This document shows positions 1 through 8,966 of a stretch of DNA of 32,731 bases, piece after piece. Under the pieces are notes generated by a model. It worked only from the letters and a program-made list of their open reading frames with translations, ran no database searches and had not been told where the DNA came from. Position 1 is the first letter of the stretch, and each line of letters begins with the position of its first letter. The stretch comes from Saprospiraceae bacterium. GTDB lineage: Bacteria; Bacteroidota; Bacteroidia; Chitinophagales; Saprospiraceae. The stretch covers positions 1 to 32,731 of the forward strand of contig JAHDES010000002.1 in NCBI GenBank assembly GCA_020628645.1, written 5' to 3'. The position numbers were made by a program, and so were the translations under genes.

Positions 1-33
1 TTCGCAAATAGCTGTTAAACAGCTATATGCGAA
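1..33. repeat. Near-perfect inverted repeat (hairpin) at window start
   Basis: Arms 1-15 (TTCGCAAATAGCTGT) and 19-33 pair at 14 of 15 positions around a 3-base TAA loop. No T-run follows on the plus strand, so it is not a typical intrinsic terminator. It may be the end of a feature lying left of the window, a repeat element or an mRNA processing site. Confidence 0.6.
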
Positions 34-61
34 CACTTCGCCTCCTTAAAATCCTCCAATG

Positions 62-93
62 TCGTTGTCGAGGCTCGACGCCGATGACAACGA
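62..93. repeat. Second inverted repeat upstream of ribH
   Basis: Arms TCGTTGTC (62-69) and GACAACGA (86-93) are perfect complements, with a short inner GGC/GCC pairing (72-74 with 80-82). It is GC-richer than its surroundings and lies about 65 bases before the chosen ribH start. Nothing in it matches the conserved core of an FMN riboswitch. Its function is unknown. Confidence 0.5.
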
Positions 94-157
94 AAAAACT
101 CAGAATCACGACTTTTGTCCAAGAACCCTTTTTTTTATAGTAAAAATGCTCTTTATT

Positions 158-682
158 ATGGCAAGTGCCTTAAAAAATTTATCTACCTATGATGCAGACT
201 CACTTGAAGATGGTAGTTCTTATAAAATAGCCATTGCAGTGGCAGATTGGAATGCATCTATTACTCATGCATTATATGAAGGTTGTTTTGATACACTAAT
301 CAAACATGGCGTTAAAGCAGAAAATATTCATACTGTACAAGTACCAGGCGCATTTGAACTTCCCATTGCTGGGCGACTTTTAGCTACACAACATAATCCT
401 GATGCAGTTATTTGTATTGGTTGTGTCATTAAGGGCGAAACTTCTCATAATGAATACATCAACCATTCTGTAGCAAGTGCCCTAACGAATATGAGTTTGG
501 CACTCAGTATTCCATTTATTTATGGCGTTTTAACACCCAATACGGAAGAACAAGCCAAAGATCGTGCAGGTGGAAAATATGGCAATAAAGGGGTTGAAGC
601 TGCTGTAACAGCCCTACGAATGGTGCAATTGAAAAACACTATTAAAGGAGCTTCTCAAAAAATTGGATTTGGGATAATCTAG
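158..682 (+). CDS. ribH: 6,7-dimethyl-8-ribityllumazine synthase
   Basis: This enzyme makes 6,7-dimethyl-8-ribityllumazine, the direct riboflavin precursor, from 5-amino-6-ribitylaminouracil and 3,4-dihydroxy-2-butanone 4-phosphate in the cytoplasm. Counting from the chosen start, the family motif PGAFELP is at residues 63-69 and GETSHNEYI at 94-102, with the likely catalytic His97; YGVLT follows. The frame is open from 59, but residues encoded before 158 are unlike the family. The ATG at 158 gives MASALKNLS and 174 aa, which fits Bacteroidota RibH; ATG 146 is the alternative. The next gene is convergent, with only 9 bases between stops. No other riboflavin gene is in the window, and no FMN riboswitch is evident. 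Confidence 0.95.
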   Translation: MASALKNLSTYDADSLEDGSSYKIAIAVADWNASITHALYEGCFDTLIKHGVKAENIHTVQVPGAFELPIAGRLLATQHNPDAVICIGCVIKGETSHNEYINHSVASALTNMSLALSIPFIYGVLTPNTEEQAKDRAGGKYGNKGVEAAVTALRMVQLKNTIKGASQKIGFGII

Positions 683-691
683 TCTAGTTGA

Positions 692-2665
692 TTAGTTGAC
701 GAGCATCACTTTTTTTATCCATTCTTTTGATTTACCAAAAAATTGAATCACATAAACGCCCGTTTGTAATGCACTCGTTTCTGGAAATGGAAATGGTTCG
801 ATAGCTTCATCTAAAGATTCGAACGTTCCTTCATTAATAACACGACCAGAAATATCCATTAAACGAAAAGAAAGATTTTGTTTTTCTTCTAGATTAAAAA
901 AGATCTGATCTTCTAATCGCAGGGGATTAGGAAAAAAGATTTCATCATTGGTAATGGGGAGATTACTCGTCATCGTATCCAATTCATCTTCTAGATCAAT
1001 AAACACGACAAATCCATCATGATCGGAAACACGCAAACGGCTATCTTCTTCAAAAAAGACTTCTGGAGCATCTGCATTTCCTCGAATAAATTGTAATTCA
1101 TCTACTGTCATACCTTCAAAATTAGTTGACCCTAAGCAATGATCGAGGATTTGAGCACTCCCTTGAAAAACATAAGAATACTGTTCTTCTATGGGAACGG
1201 CTAATGTGGTATAATTGACTAAAGGTTCATCTAAAATAGGTTCTACAGGAAATAAAGCTCCTTCGGAAGCTTGCCCTGTGATTTGATTAATCACATCGAC
1301 ATAACCATCTGAGAATTGAAAAGCATTAAAATCTCCTACTATAAAAACCGCTTTATTTTGCGCTTGAAGTGCTTTGACCATATTGGCAATAGAAATCGCT
1401 TGTTCATGTCTTTTGGTACGAACGAAATTTGATTCTTGACTGTTTTCGATGCCATTTAAAGAGCGAATATGAACATTTATAACATTGATTGGAGTGGGAG
1501 GTTCGGTATTGAGCGTGGCTTCGAGTAGGAGGGGCGGGCGATCGTGCGTACGTCCACTAATACTAAGCGATTCAGATTCTCCTAGAGGCGTAACACTAAT
1601 ATTAGAAACAGTATTTTTAACTAAATATCCATTGTATAGAAAGCCTGAACCTGCATCTTTGATATGAGCAGTGTAGTTGGCAGTTTCATCCATTTCTAGT
1701 AATTCTTTTGCTAAATCTGGCAATACATCCAATTCTCTAATTTCTTGGAAAGCAATAATATCAGGTGATTTCATTTTTTCAATAACATATCGTGCTAATT
1801 TTTCTAAACGAAAATTATAATTGAATTCACCACTATCTAAAAATAAAGCATTCAAACAACCCAAAGTTGCTTCTTGAGTTTCTTTATCTCTTACAGAAGT
1901 AGAAATAAAATCCCCATTTATAACATAAGAAGTAGGTAGCAAACCAAATCCAATATTGGTTTCAGCTAAAATCGCACTTCCAGAAAGTGTCATTCCAACG
2001 CCCAATTCATCATTATCAGCCAAACCAAAAAAGTCAGGTGCAAAAATTAATAATTCTGGATTCGTATCCCAAACAGGCAATTCATCTCTTCCGGGGTAGG
2101 CAATACCTGCTTCTCGAAATGGACGTGTGCTTGTAGGTGAAACATAACATGTTCCATTTTCATAAGAAGGCGCGTAAATCTTCAAATCTTGAAAGGCGAC
2201 ACGCATATTTTCTAGACGTTCATAATTGGGAAAAGGTGTGATACTTGTTGCTGGAAATTGTTCATCTAAAACAAAGGCAGCAGGCAAGGAATTATTGGAT
2301 GATTGTAAACTAATATCGCTTAGATTGACTAAAATACCCGTAGCTCCATCCAATTCAGCAACTTCTCCTTCTAAGGAAATCTCATCTCCAATATCGAATG
2401 TATGCGTACCATTACTCACCACCAGAATAGCATCTGACGTTAATGGATTATCATCCGAACGATCATCAGGAGTTTGTAAAATGATCAAATTATCTGTGAC
2501 GGCTGTGATAATATTATTGGATAATCGAACGTCTTGATCTTCATAGATTGATGCTTCTTCTTCGCCCTGTACTTGCCAAATTTCGAGTTCAATTTGACCA
2601 AAAACTGGAAATATCCAAATAAAGAGAAGTAGGTTGATTATGGTTAGTTTTTGTAGGAGATTCAT
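692..2665 (-). CDS. Secreted endonuclease/exonuclease/phosphatase-family nuclease with T9SS sorting domain
   Basis: A 657-aa exported protein. A signal peptide covers about residues 1-23 (ending VFGQ). An OB-fold-like region around 80-120 (FDIGDEISLEGEV) resembles those of ExeM/NucH-type extracellular nucleases. The catalytic EEP domain spans about 265-560, with FQEI (Glu308), GDFNAF (Asp445, Asn447) and SDHD (Ser547-Asp550), matching the metal and catalytic motifs of the DNase I-like fold. The last 80 or so residues (FFPNPL near 577, then a beta-rich end ...QTGVYVIQF) form a type A T9SS C-terminal sorting domain. It is therefore probably an extracellular or surface-bound DNase/RNase or phosphoesterase for nutrient or biofilm DNA use. 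The substrate is inferred from the family; phosphodiesterase or phosphatase activity is not excluded. Confidence 0.9.
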   Translation of the reverse strand: MNLLQKLTIINLLLFIWIFPVFGQIELEIWQVQGEEEASIYEDQDVRLSNNIITAVTDNLIILQTPDDRSDDNPLTSDAILVVSNGTHTFDIGDEISLEGEVAELDGATGILVNLSDISLQSSNNSLPAAFVLDEQFPATSITPFPNYERLENMRVAFQDLKIYAPSYENGTCYVSPTSTRPFREAGIAYPGRDELPVWDTNPELLIFAPDFFGLADNDELGVGMTLSGSAILAETNIGFGLLPTSYVINGDFISTSVRDKETQEATLGCLNALFLDSGEFNYNFRLEKLARYVIEKMKSPDIIAFQEIRELDVLPDLAKELLEMDETANYTAHIKDAGSGFLYNGYLVKNTVSNISVTPLGESESLSISGRTHDRPPLLLEATLNTEPPTPINVINVHIRSLNGIENSQESNFVRTKRHEQAISIANMVKALQAQNKAVFIVGDFNAFQFSDGYVDVINQITGQASEGALFPVEPILDEPLVNYTTLAVPIEEQYSYVFQGSAQILDHCLGSTNFEGMTVDELQFIRGNADAPEVFFEEDSRLRVSDHDGFVVFIDLEDELDTMTSNLPITNDEIFFPNPLRLEDQIFFNLEEKQNLSFRLMDISGRVINEGTFESLDEAIEPFPFPETSALQTGVYVIQFFGKSKEWIKKVMLVN

Positions 2666-2727
2666 ATGAGAATTTCTTTTTTCTTATCAATTGCTAAACA
2701 ATCCAATCATTTTCTTATTTTACATTC

Positions 2728-3192
2728 ATGGATCAACACAATAACAGTTCTATTTTTGAAAAAGCGCATCATCCGTATATGCAGGCGATCGCTATTTTGG
2801 GGGCAATTGTCGTTTTTATTCTAGGTGCAAAGTTAGTAAAATGGGCAGGGATTTTAGAAGTTAGTGCTACTTTTCCTTGGATGACTGTCGCTTCCTTTCT
2901 ATTATTTTTTGCATTATTCAATGTTATTTTCTCCTTAGCGGCAAAAGATATCAATAAATACTGGACACAATCTATTATGAGTTTTGTGGGTTTAGTATTT
3001 GTAGCAGGGGCTTTTGCTTATATGACTTCTTCTATTTCGATCAATGAAGCAGGTTCGTATAAATGGATTTTTATGGTAGTAACCTTTGGTTATTTGGTCT
3101 TTATTTCCATTATGGGAATGATGAAAACCATTGTTCAGTTTGCAGAACGAGAAGAATGGCAAAAACCAAAACGCAGAAAAAAATCGAGTTGA
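2728..3192 (+). CDS. Small integral membrane protein, four TM segments, unknown function
   Basis: A 154-aa protein not assigned to a named family. Four hydrophobic segments are visible: about residues 18-40, 50-70, 82-100 and 112-130. The N-terminus is short and hydrophilic, and the tail is very basic (EEWQKPKRRKKSS), which by the positive-inside rule should be cytoplasmic. It is divergent from the nuclease gene (62 bases between starts) and convergent with the CotH gene. The ATG at 2728 is the only sensible start. Length and composition indicate a real gene rather than a shadow frame. Confidence 0.75.
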   Translation: MDQHNNSSIFEKAHHPYMQAIAILGAIVVFILGAKLVKWAGILEVSATFPWMTVASFLLFFALFNVIFSLAAKDINKYWTQSIMSFVGLVFVAGAFAYMTSSISINEAGSYKWIFMVVTFGYLVFISIMGMMKTIVQFAEREEWQKPKRRKKSS

Positions 3193-3252
3193 TTTTGGAA
3201 AATATTGGTAAAATGAGTAGGATAGACTTTTAGTCTGTTCGAATAAAAAGTT

Positions 3253-5703
3253 TTAGTAAGGTTTTATAAATTGAATACTTTCTTGCCAATCCTCTTGTCG
3301 TAATCGTAAAATATAAACTCCGGGCGTAAGAAAATTGATATTAAAATTTTTGATCTGTAATCCCTCCGTCAGAAAAGTAGAAGCAAGATTACTCACCTTT
3401 TGTCCAATGGCATTATATACTTCAAATTGAATTTCTCCATTTTTTGGATTGTTAAAAAAGATAGAAAGTTCCTCTTTCGCAGGATTCGGATAGAGTAGGG
3501 GAAGCTGATCTTTACCTTCTTCTTCCTCCATGAAAATAGCAGTTATGACATCAGATTCGGATAAATTAACTTCTATTTCTTCTTCTCTCAGTAATTGAAT
3601 GAGATTTTGTTGAGATTGCCAATTTTGAAAGTAAAAACCATCATTAGCTTCAATTCGTATCTCTACAGGAATTCCTTTATAATAAACTCCTTTCCAAGGA
3701 AATTGATCTATTTGGATGGTATTTAAATAAATTTTTCCAGCATTGGGAGGGAATACATTAAGTTCGAGTTCAACTTGTTGTTCTAACTCAAAATAATCTT
3801 GAATATATTGCCGTGCAAACTCAGGTCGATCTTCAAAGAATTCATAAACGGTAGCTACTTTTCCCGTATCCCATTTTTCATAGCTGATGGTATTCCATTT
3901 GTCAAAGTGATTTTTTATTTCATCATCTATTTTATGGGTAAAGTTAGAAAGGGCAGATTGCATTTTTTCGGTGCTTAAACTGGTATTGATTAAGTCAGCA
4001 TAGCGATTAATAAAATAATGGCGAAAATCTTCATTCTGGAAAAAAGCTTTTAAAATATTCACATGACGATTGGTATCTTGATATTGTACCATCTTATCTC
4101 CAAAAGAATCTACATTTGCCTTCGTCCATCCTCGTCCATTTAATCCAACATCCAAGTCAAATAAAAGATAACGCCATTTGGCAGTATCATTTTGAATCCG
4201 CCAGTATTTGATATTATTATGCAGCCAATCGGTGTTATTGACATAGGTTTCAGTGATAAAATAATCACATAAATTTTCTAAATCAAAATAAGAAGCTGCT
4301 TGTTCATATGCAATTGGATTGGAAAGATCATTCGAAAGTATCCAATCGTAATGCGCATCAAATGCTTCATAATTTCCAATATTGATTAAGGTATCTTCTT
4401 CTAGTAAATCAAAGGGAGTTTCTCCTAGATGATAGGTATTGATAAGATAATGCTTATCCGATTTTTCTCGTAAGAAAACCAAACCCTGATATTGACCATT
4501 ATAATACAATACAACGGGACGTGCTGCTAAGACATCTAAATCTAAATTTTCTTGAATAAAATAGTCTTGTAAAAATGCATCTCTTAGATAAGCCTGATAA
4601 AAATCTCCACTTGTATTTCGAATGACTAATCGTTTGTAGGTAGTTCGTTCACGATCTTCAAAGAAAGGATATTCCATAACTTCCTTTCCATATTCATCTT
4701 TGGCAAGCAATCGAACGGATTTAAGCGGAACAGTTCTCGCACTTCGTCCACCATGCACTTTTAAGCCTACATCTTGAGAAAAATAATTGCCATTGGTATC
4801 AAAAAAATCAAAATGAACAGCTAATTCTACATCTTCCCAAAAATTCGCGCCATAAAAGGGCCATTCGTCTTCCGCATTTGGTCCAAATTCAAAAATTCCT
4901 GTTTCTGAGTCAAATAATAAATCGTTAGCAGTACTAATATGAACAATAGGAAGATTATGTGGATTTTTAAAGAAGTAGGTATTCGATTCAATAGTCGAAT
5001 TTCTGAAATTGGGAGCTTCTACATAAGCGCGGATGGTGCTAGTTTGTTCTACAACAATGGGGGTAGTATAGCGCAATGATAAATTAGTAGGGGGGCTTCC
5101 ATCGAGGGTATAATAAATTTGACAATTGGGTTCTACACAATTCAATTCAATATTGATCGCTTCATTGATGAGTTGTCCTTGTAGGTTAAAAATAGGAGAG
5201 GAAGCAAAGGTATAAAATTCACTATCATTATTCGAAAAACCGGGTGTAGGTGCATCAAAGAAGACATAGTTTCCATTTCCGTCTTCTTGTAATCCATATG
5301 AATGATCTTCAGGAAGGGAGGGAACATATAATTCCTTTAAAATGCTAATTCCATCTTTGTCTACCAGATAGATCGTTTCACCTTCAGCATCAACTTTAAA
5401 ATTGGTATGGATAAAATCAGTAAGTGTATCTTGTTCTGAAGCATAAATTAGTAAAAAAGAGAAGGGCGCAATTTCAATAGCAGGAAATTGCCATTTTTTT
5501 AGATTATCATTGGTGTCACTCAAATAAAATCCTCCCAAATCAATAGTAGCTGCACTTGCATTATACAATTCAATCCAATCAGGCGTATCATTAAAATCAT
5601 CGAAGAGGACGCTTTCATTTTTACTACAAATCTCATTAAAATGGATTTGTGCAAAAATCAAATGATGGAACAATAGAAAAGTGAATAGCAGGAGTATTCT
5701 CAT
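3253..5703 (-). CDS. Secreted CotH-kinase-family protein with lamin-tail and T9SS sorting domains
   Basis: An 816-aa protein built of recognisable modules. A signal peptide (1-18) is followed by a lamin-tail-like domain (about 20-150; DWIELYN, GGFYLSD). Next comes a chitobiase/hexosaminidase C-terminal-like beta domain (about 172-245; YYTLDGSPP). A CotH domain spans about 290-620, with VHGGRSAR at 317-324, REKSDKHYL at 412-420 and the metal-binding FDLD motif at 515-518. A T9SS sorting domain begins near LYPNPA and ends ...PGVYILRLRQ. CotH proteins of spore coats are atypical protein kinases. This one is predicted extracellular, so whether it phosphorylates anything is inference; other annotated relatives are spore-coat-like or adhesive surface proteins. 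The gene follows the minus-strand 5785-7050 gene but is separated from it by a strong terminator, so it probably has its own promoter. Confidence 0.9.
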   Translation of the reverse strand: MRILLLFTFLLFHHLIFAQIHFNEICSKNESVLFDDFNDTPDWIELYNASAATIDLGGFYLSDTNDNLKKWQFPAIEIAPFSFLLIYASEQDTLTDFIHTNFKVDAEGETIYLVDKDGISILKELYVPSLPEDHSYGLQEDGNGNYVFFDAPTPGFSNNDSEFYTFASSPIFNLQGQLINEAINIELNCVEPNCQIYYTLDGSPPTNLSLRYTTPIVVEQTSTIRAYVEAPNFRNSTIESNTYFFKNPHNLPIVHISTANDLLFDSETGIFEFGPNAEDEWPFYGANFWEDVELAVHFDFFDTNGNYFSQDVGLKVHGGRSARTVPLKSVRLLAKDEYGKEVMEYPFFEDRERTTYKRLVIRNTSGDFYQAYLRDAFLQDYFIQENLDLDVLAARPVVLYYNGQYQGLVFLREKSDKHYLINTYHLGETPFDLLEEDTLINIGNYEAFDAHYDWILSNDLSNPIAYEQAASYFDLENLCDYFITETYVNNTDWLHNNIKYWRIQNDTAKWRYLLFDLDVGLNGRGWTKANVDSFGDKMVQYQDTNRHVNILKAFFQNEDFRHYFINRYADLINTSLSTEKMQSALSNFTHKIDDEIKNHFDKWNTISYEKWDTGKVATVYEFFEDRPEFARQYIQDYFELEQQVELELNVFPPNAGKIYLNTIQIDQFPWKGVYYKGIPVEIRIEANDGFYFQNWQSQQNLIQLLREEEIEVNLSESDVITAIFMEEEEGKDQLPLLYPNPAKEELSIFFNNPKNGEIQFEVYNAIGQKVSNLASTFLTEGLQIKNFNINFLTPGVYILRLRQEDWQESIQFIKPY

Positions 5704-5717
5704 ACTACTATAATACG

Positions 5718-5756
5718 AAAAAAGACGATTTAGATGTGCTAAATCGTCTTTTTTTT
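5718..5756 (-). terminator. Intrinsic terminator after the YD-like repeat gene
   Basis: A perfect stem pairs AAAAGACGATTTAG-type arms (left ending 5733, right starting 5739) around a 5-base loop ATGTG and is flanked by A/T runs on both sides. On the minus strand it lies downstream of the gene ending at 5785 and just upstream of the CotH start. Confidence 0.85.
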
Positions 5757-5784
5757 GATGGATGGACTACAGTTTGGGGTGATT

Positions 5785-7050
5785 TTATTCTTTAACAATT
5801 TTCTGTGTAGTAAACTGTTGAGAGTCTATATCTGTGATTTGCAGGTAATAAATACCCTTTGGAAAAGTACTTAAATCCACAATTGTACGATTTTCAAAAG
5901 TTAATAATTGCTTTCCATTACTATCAAAAAGAGAAAAAAATAGATTTTTATCGATTGGATATTCTAAGTGTAAATTGGTGGAGGTTGGATTAGGAGAGAT
6001 GTTAACTAAATTAATAGAATAATTTAGGTTAGTTGTATTGGTATTGAGTTCGTAATAATACTTAGTATAGAAATTATTCACCCATGCATTATCCCATTGT
6101 TGACTGACACTTAAAATTAGATTATTGTTATCATATTCATTGATTTGTTGTGAAGAATTTTTCCAGACTAAATTGTTATTATCCCATAATTGATCGACAT
6201 TTAATACTAGATTATTATCATTGTTATAGTCCCGAGTTTTTTTTATTAAATTTTTCCAGACTAAATTGTCATTATCCCATAACTGGGTCATAATCAGAAT
6301 TTGATTATGATTTCCATCATATTCAAATAAATGCTTGATATCATTTAACCAAGAATCGTTTAGCCATTTTTTATAGGTATCACTTGTTCGATTATTATCA
6401 TCATCATAGGTATAAATATTTATATTAGAATTTATCCAATTTTCATCACCCATATATTGACTTAATCTAGAAGTAAGATTATGATTTTCGTCATATATTA
6501 AAGTATCCCGACTTCCTTCTACCCATACCATGTCATAAGGGTTCCACCATGTATAATGAATACTATTTATATCATTATTCTCATTGTAACTATATTCGAC
6601 TAACCTTCGTTCTTGTATGATCCATTCAGTATTTTGAATGTCCCAGTGTTCTAATGAATGGTAAGTTCGATCATTATTATCATTAAAAGTATTAATCAAT
6701 TGTGTTTCATTAATCCAAGTAGAGCCATTCCAATTTTGCATAAAATATAAGCTTGGATTATTATTCTCATCATATTCAATATCCGTTTTTGAATTATTCA
6801 TCCATTCTTCTCCATTCCAAGATTTTTTTAATGAGAGAATTCGATTATCAATCTCATCATATTGATATTCAAAAGTATCTCTTATTAGCCATCCATTAGA
6901 TTCCCAATAATATATTGAAGCACCTATTAATAAATCACTATTACTTTTTAAATGATTAAATGTATTGAATTGGTCTTGTGCGGAGAGATTTAATAGCAGG
7001 ATAAAGCACGCAATAAATGAGATAGCAGATTTTGATAAAAGTGAATTCAT
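5785..7050 (-). CDS. Secreted YD-like repeat protein with T9SS sorting domain
   Basis: A 421-aa exported protein of unknown function. A signal peptide (about 1-24, ending LSAQ) precedes about nine degenerate units of 30-37 residues. Each unit contains a W...W core followed by a YD..NN element (EYDENNN, IYDENHN, TYDDDNNR, EYDGNHN), rich in Asn, Asp and Trp. These resemble YD/RHS-type beta repeats but are shorter and lack the RHS core. The last 75 or so residues (NISPNPTSTNLHLEY through KGIYYLQI) are a T9SS sorting domain. Two units are almost identical at DNA level, indicating recent duplication. It may act as a surface carbohydrate-binding or adhesive protein; this is inference only. Confidence 0.8.
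   Translation of the reverse strand: MNSLLSKSAISFIACFILLLNLSAQDQFNTFNHLKSNSDLLIGASIYYWESNGWLIRDTFEYQYDEIDNRILSLKKSWNGEEWMNNSKTDIEYDENNNPSLYFMQNWNGSTWINETQLINTFNDNNDRTYHSLEHWDIQNTEWIIQERRLVEYSYNENNDINSIHYTWWNPYDMVWVEGSRDTLIYDENHNLTSRLSQYMGDENWINSNINIYTYDDDNNRTSDTYKKWLNDSWLNDIKHLFEYDGNHNQILIMTQLWDNDNLVWKNLIKKTRDYNNDNNLVLNVDQLWDNNNLVWKNSSQQINEYDNNNLILSVSQQWDNAWVNNFYTKYYYELNTNTTNLNYSINLVNISPNPTSTNLHLEYPIDKNLFFSLFDSNGKQLLTFENRTIVDLSTFPKGIYYLQITDIDSQQFTTQKIVKE
6156..6282. repeat. Direct repeat pair (34 bp, 93-bp spacing) inside the YD-like gene
   Basis: Copies at 6156-6189 and 6249-6282 differ at a single base. The 93-bp period equals 31 codons, so the frame is kept. They encode the near-identical DND/DNN-NLVWKN units. 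Confidence 0.85.
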
Positions 7051-7085
7051 TTTTATAAGTTTAAGTTTTTACAACACAACTATGC

Positions 7086-7127
7086 AAAAAAAGAGCCTTA
7101 ACTTAATATTAGCTAAAGCTCTTTTTT
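7086..7127 (-). terminator. Intrinsic terminator after the WS/DGAT-SCP2 gene
   Basis: Arms 7088-7100 and 7114-7126 pair at 12 of 13 positions on the plus strand. The remaining pair becomes G-U on the minus-strand transcript, and a T-run follows. This fits termination of the gene ending at 7137. Confidence 0.8.
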
Positions 7128-7136
7128 ATTATCTCA

Positions 7137-8966
7137 TTACCCTTCAAATGGATTCATTAAAGACAATACCTTACCTAATCGCATCGCCAATTTAAAATCG
7201 CCATTTACTTTTAAGCGACCTTGAATAAAAGCAGTTTGAACACCCATTTCGCCTTTTGCTAGTTTAGCAAAATGTTCATCTTTCATGACAAAGGTAGCGT
7301 CAGGTTCGGCTACTTTTCCTTTCCGCACATTCGGTTTTTCTCCCGTTAAATCCACGCGCCAAAGCGTATTTGAACTCGTCAATTCAAATTGATACAAACC
7401 TGTTCCAGGGCGATATAAGCCTTCTTGTTCTTTCAGTTGTTTTTTGAAATGCGCAAATACTTTATCTGCAAGCAAGGTTTCTTTTTTCTTTGGAGCTGCT
7501 TTTTTCTTTTTTCCTCCACCTGCTTTGTGCGCCAGAATTTTCTCTTCTAGATAATTGGCAGATTCTCGAATATAACGAGAAAATAGGTCAATATCAGGCA
7601 TCGACTTTGCATCAGAAGTAGGACTTAAAGTCACCAATCCATTATAACTAAATACCGTAATAATTAAACCCATTCCATCAATGATCGGCGCCATTCCCAT
7701 GACAGACAAGAGTTTATGTCCGTTGATATAAAGAGGAAATTGAGGGCCAGGCACATTTGTGATGGTCAAATTCATCACAGGATTGTGCATTGATGCAATA
7801 TTATAACGCGAATACAAACGAGCCGCTTGATTCCCAATTCCAAAAGGAACAACTTCCGCCATTTTTGCCAGCGTCTTTGCACCAATTGCATTTTGATAGG
7901 TTTTTCCTCGAATGGTATTTTCATGGATTGTTTCTAGTCGTTCAATAGGATCTTCGATATTTGTACCCAATTGAATGAGCATAGACGAAATTTGATTATC
8001 GGTGCTGTTTGTTTCCGCTTGTGTTCGAGTTGAAATAGGCACCATTGCCACAAGGGGCTTTTTGGGTAATTTATTCTTATCGTTTAAATATTTGCGTAAA
8101 GCACCTGCACAAATTGCTAAGATGACATCATTGAAGGTGACATCCATGATTTTTTTCAATTCCTTAATTCGCGAAAAGGAAAGAATCGCTGTATTCCATT
8201 TCCGCAAAGGAGAAATAATCCCATTCATTGGAGTTGGAGGAGCCGTGAAAGGGGCAGTTGGCAAATTCGCGTGTTGAACACGAGTAAGTGTTCCAGATTT
8301 AATAGTAGAACTAACTATATTTGAAAGCAATTTTGGAAATTTCAAAGGTTTCTCCGCAAAGCCCATCGTACTTTTCATAATGAGTTGAATATCATTAGGT
8401 AAGGGCTTTGGGTGATAGGGGCGTGGTGCTGGTATCTCTTTCTTTTCTGGACTTAAATCAAAAACAATACTCATCAAACCTGCTCCTGCTACACCATCAA
8501 TTAAGACATGATGTACCTTTGAAATCACAGCAACAGAACCACTCGGTACTTGAGGAATATTATCTAATCCTTCTACAAATACAAACTCCCAAAGCGGACG
8601 TTCTTGACTCAAAGGATCACTAAAAACGGAAGAAGCTAGTTTTCGTAAGGCTTTCCAATTTCCAGGTTTTGGAAGTGCAACGTGTTTTATATGTAAGTCA
8701 ATATCAAAATTTGGATCATCCACCCAATACGGATAATCAATACTCATGGGTACATAGAGTAATCGTTGTCGTAAACGAGGCATCTGATGCAAACGAGAAG
8801 CAATGGTTGCTTTAAAATCTTCAAATTTCAGACTCCCTTCTATGACATTGACGGCACCAATATGCATAGGACTGTTATAAGTATCCCCGTATAAAAAGGT
8901 AGCATCTAAACCAGAAATAGGGGTAAGCTCTTCATTCTTGAATTGATCGAAAATTTTCTTTATCAT
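7137..8966 (-). CDS. Wax ester synthase/diacylglycerol acyltransferase (WS/DGAT) fused to SCP2 sterol-carrier domain
   Basis: A 609-aa bifunctional-looking protein. Residues about 14-475 are a WS/DGAT acyltransferase: it carries the catalytic HHxxxDG motif as HHVLIDG (His152-Gly158) and the second conserved motif FNDV (Asn279-Asp280). Such enzymes transfer acyl groups from acyl-CoA to fatty alcohols or diacylglycerol, making wax esters or triacylglycerol storage lipid at the membrane or lipid-body surface. After a Gly/Lys/Ala linker (GGGKKKKAAPKKK, about 483-495), residues 496-609 form an SCP2-like lipid-binding domain (LWRVDLTGEKPNV, ending NGDFKLAMRLG). The fusion could deliver the hydrophobic substrate to the active site, which is inference. 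Normal WS/DGAT proteins are about 450-500 aa, so the extra length is explained by SCP2. It is monocistronic, divergent from the DUF5686 gene. Confidence 0.93.
   Translation of the reverse strand: MIKKIFDQFKNEELTPISGLDATFLYGDTYNSPMHIGAVNVIEGSLKFEDFKATIASRLHQMPRLRQRLLYVPMSIDYPYWVDDPNFDIDLHIKHVALPKPGNWKALRKLASSVFSDPLSQERPLWEFVFVEGLDNIPQVPSGSVAVISKVHHVLIDGVAGAGLMSIVFDLSPEKKEIPAPRPYHPKPLPNDIQLIMKSTMGFAEKPLKFPKLLSNIVSSTIKSGTLTRVQHANLPTAPFTAPPTPMNGIISPLRKWNTAILSFSRIKELKKIMDVTFNDVILAICAGALRKYLNDKNKLPKKPLVAMVPISTRTQAETNSTDNQISSMLIQLGTNIEDPIERLETIHENTIRGKTYQNAIGAKTLAKMAEVVPFGIGNQAARLYSRYNIASMHNPVMNLTITNVPGPQFPLYINGHKLLSVMGMAPIIDGMGLIITVFSYNGLVTLSPTSDAKSMPDIDLFSRYIRESANYLEEKILAHKAGGGKKKKAAPKKKETLLADKVFAHFKKQLKEQEGLYRPGTGLYQFELTSSNTLWRVDLTGEKPNVRKGKVAEPDATFVMKDEHFAKLAKGEMGVQTAFIQGRLKVNGDFKLAMRLGKVLSLMNPFEG

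Noticed and set aside
34-157. FMN riboswitch in front of ribH
   Set aside because: No conserved aptamer core was found and the interval is short; only simple hairpins are present.
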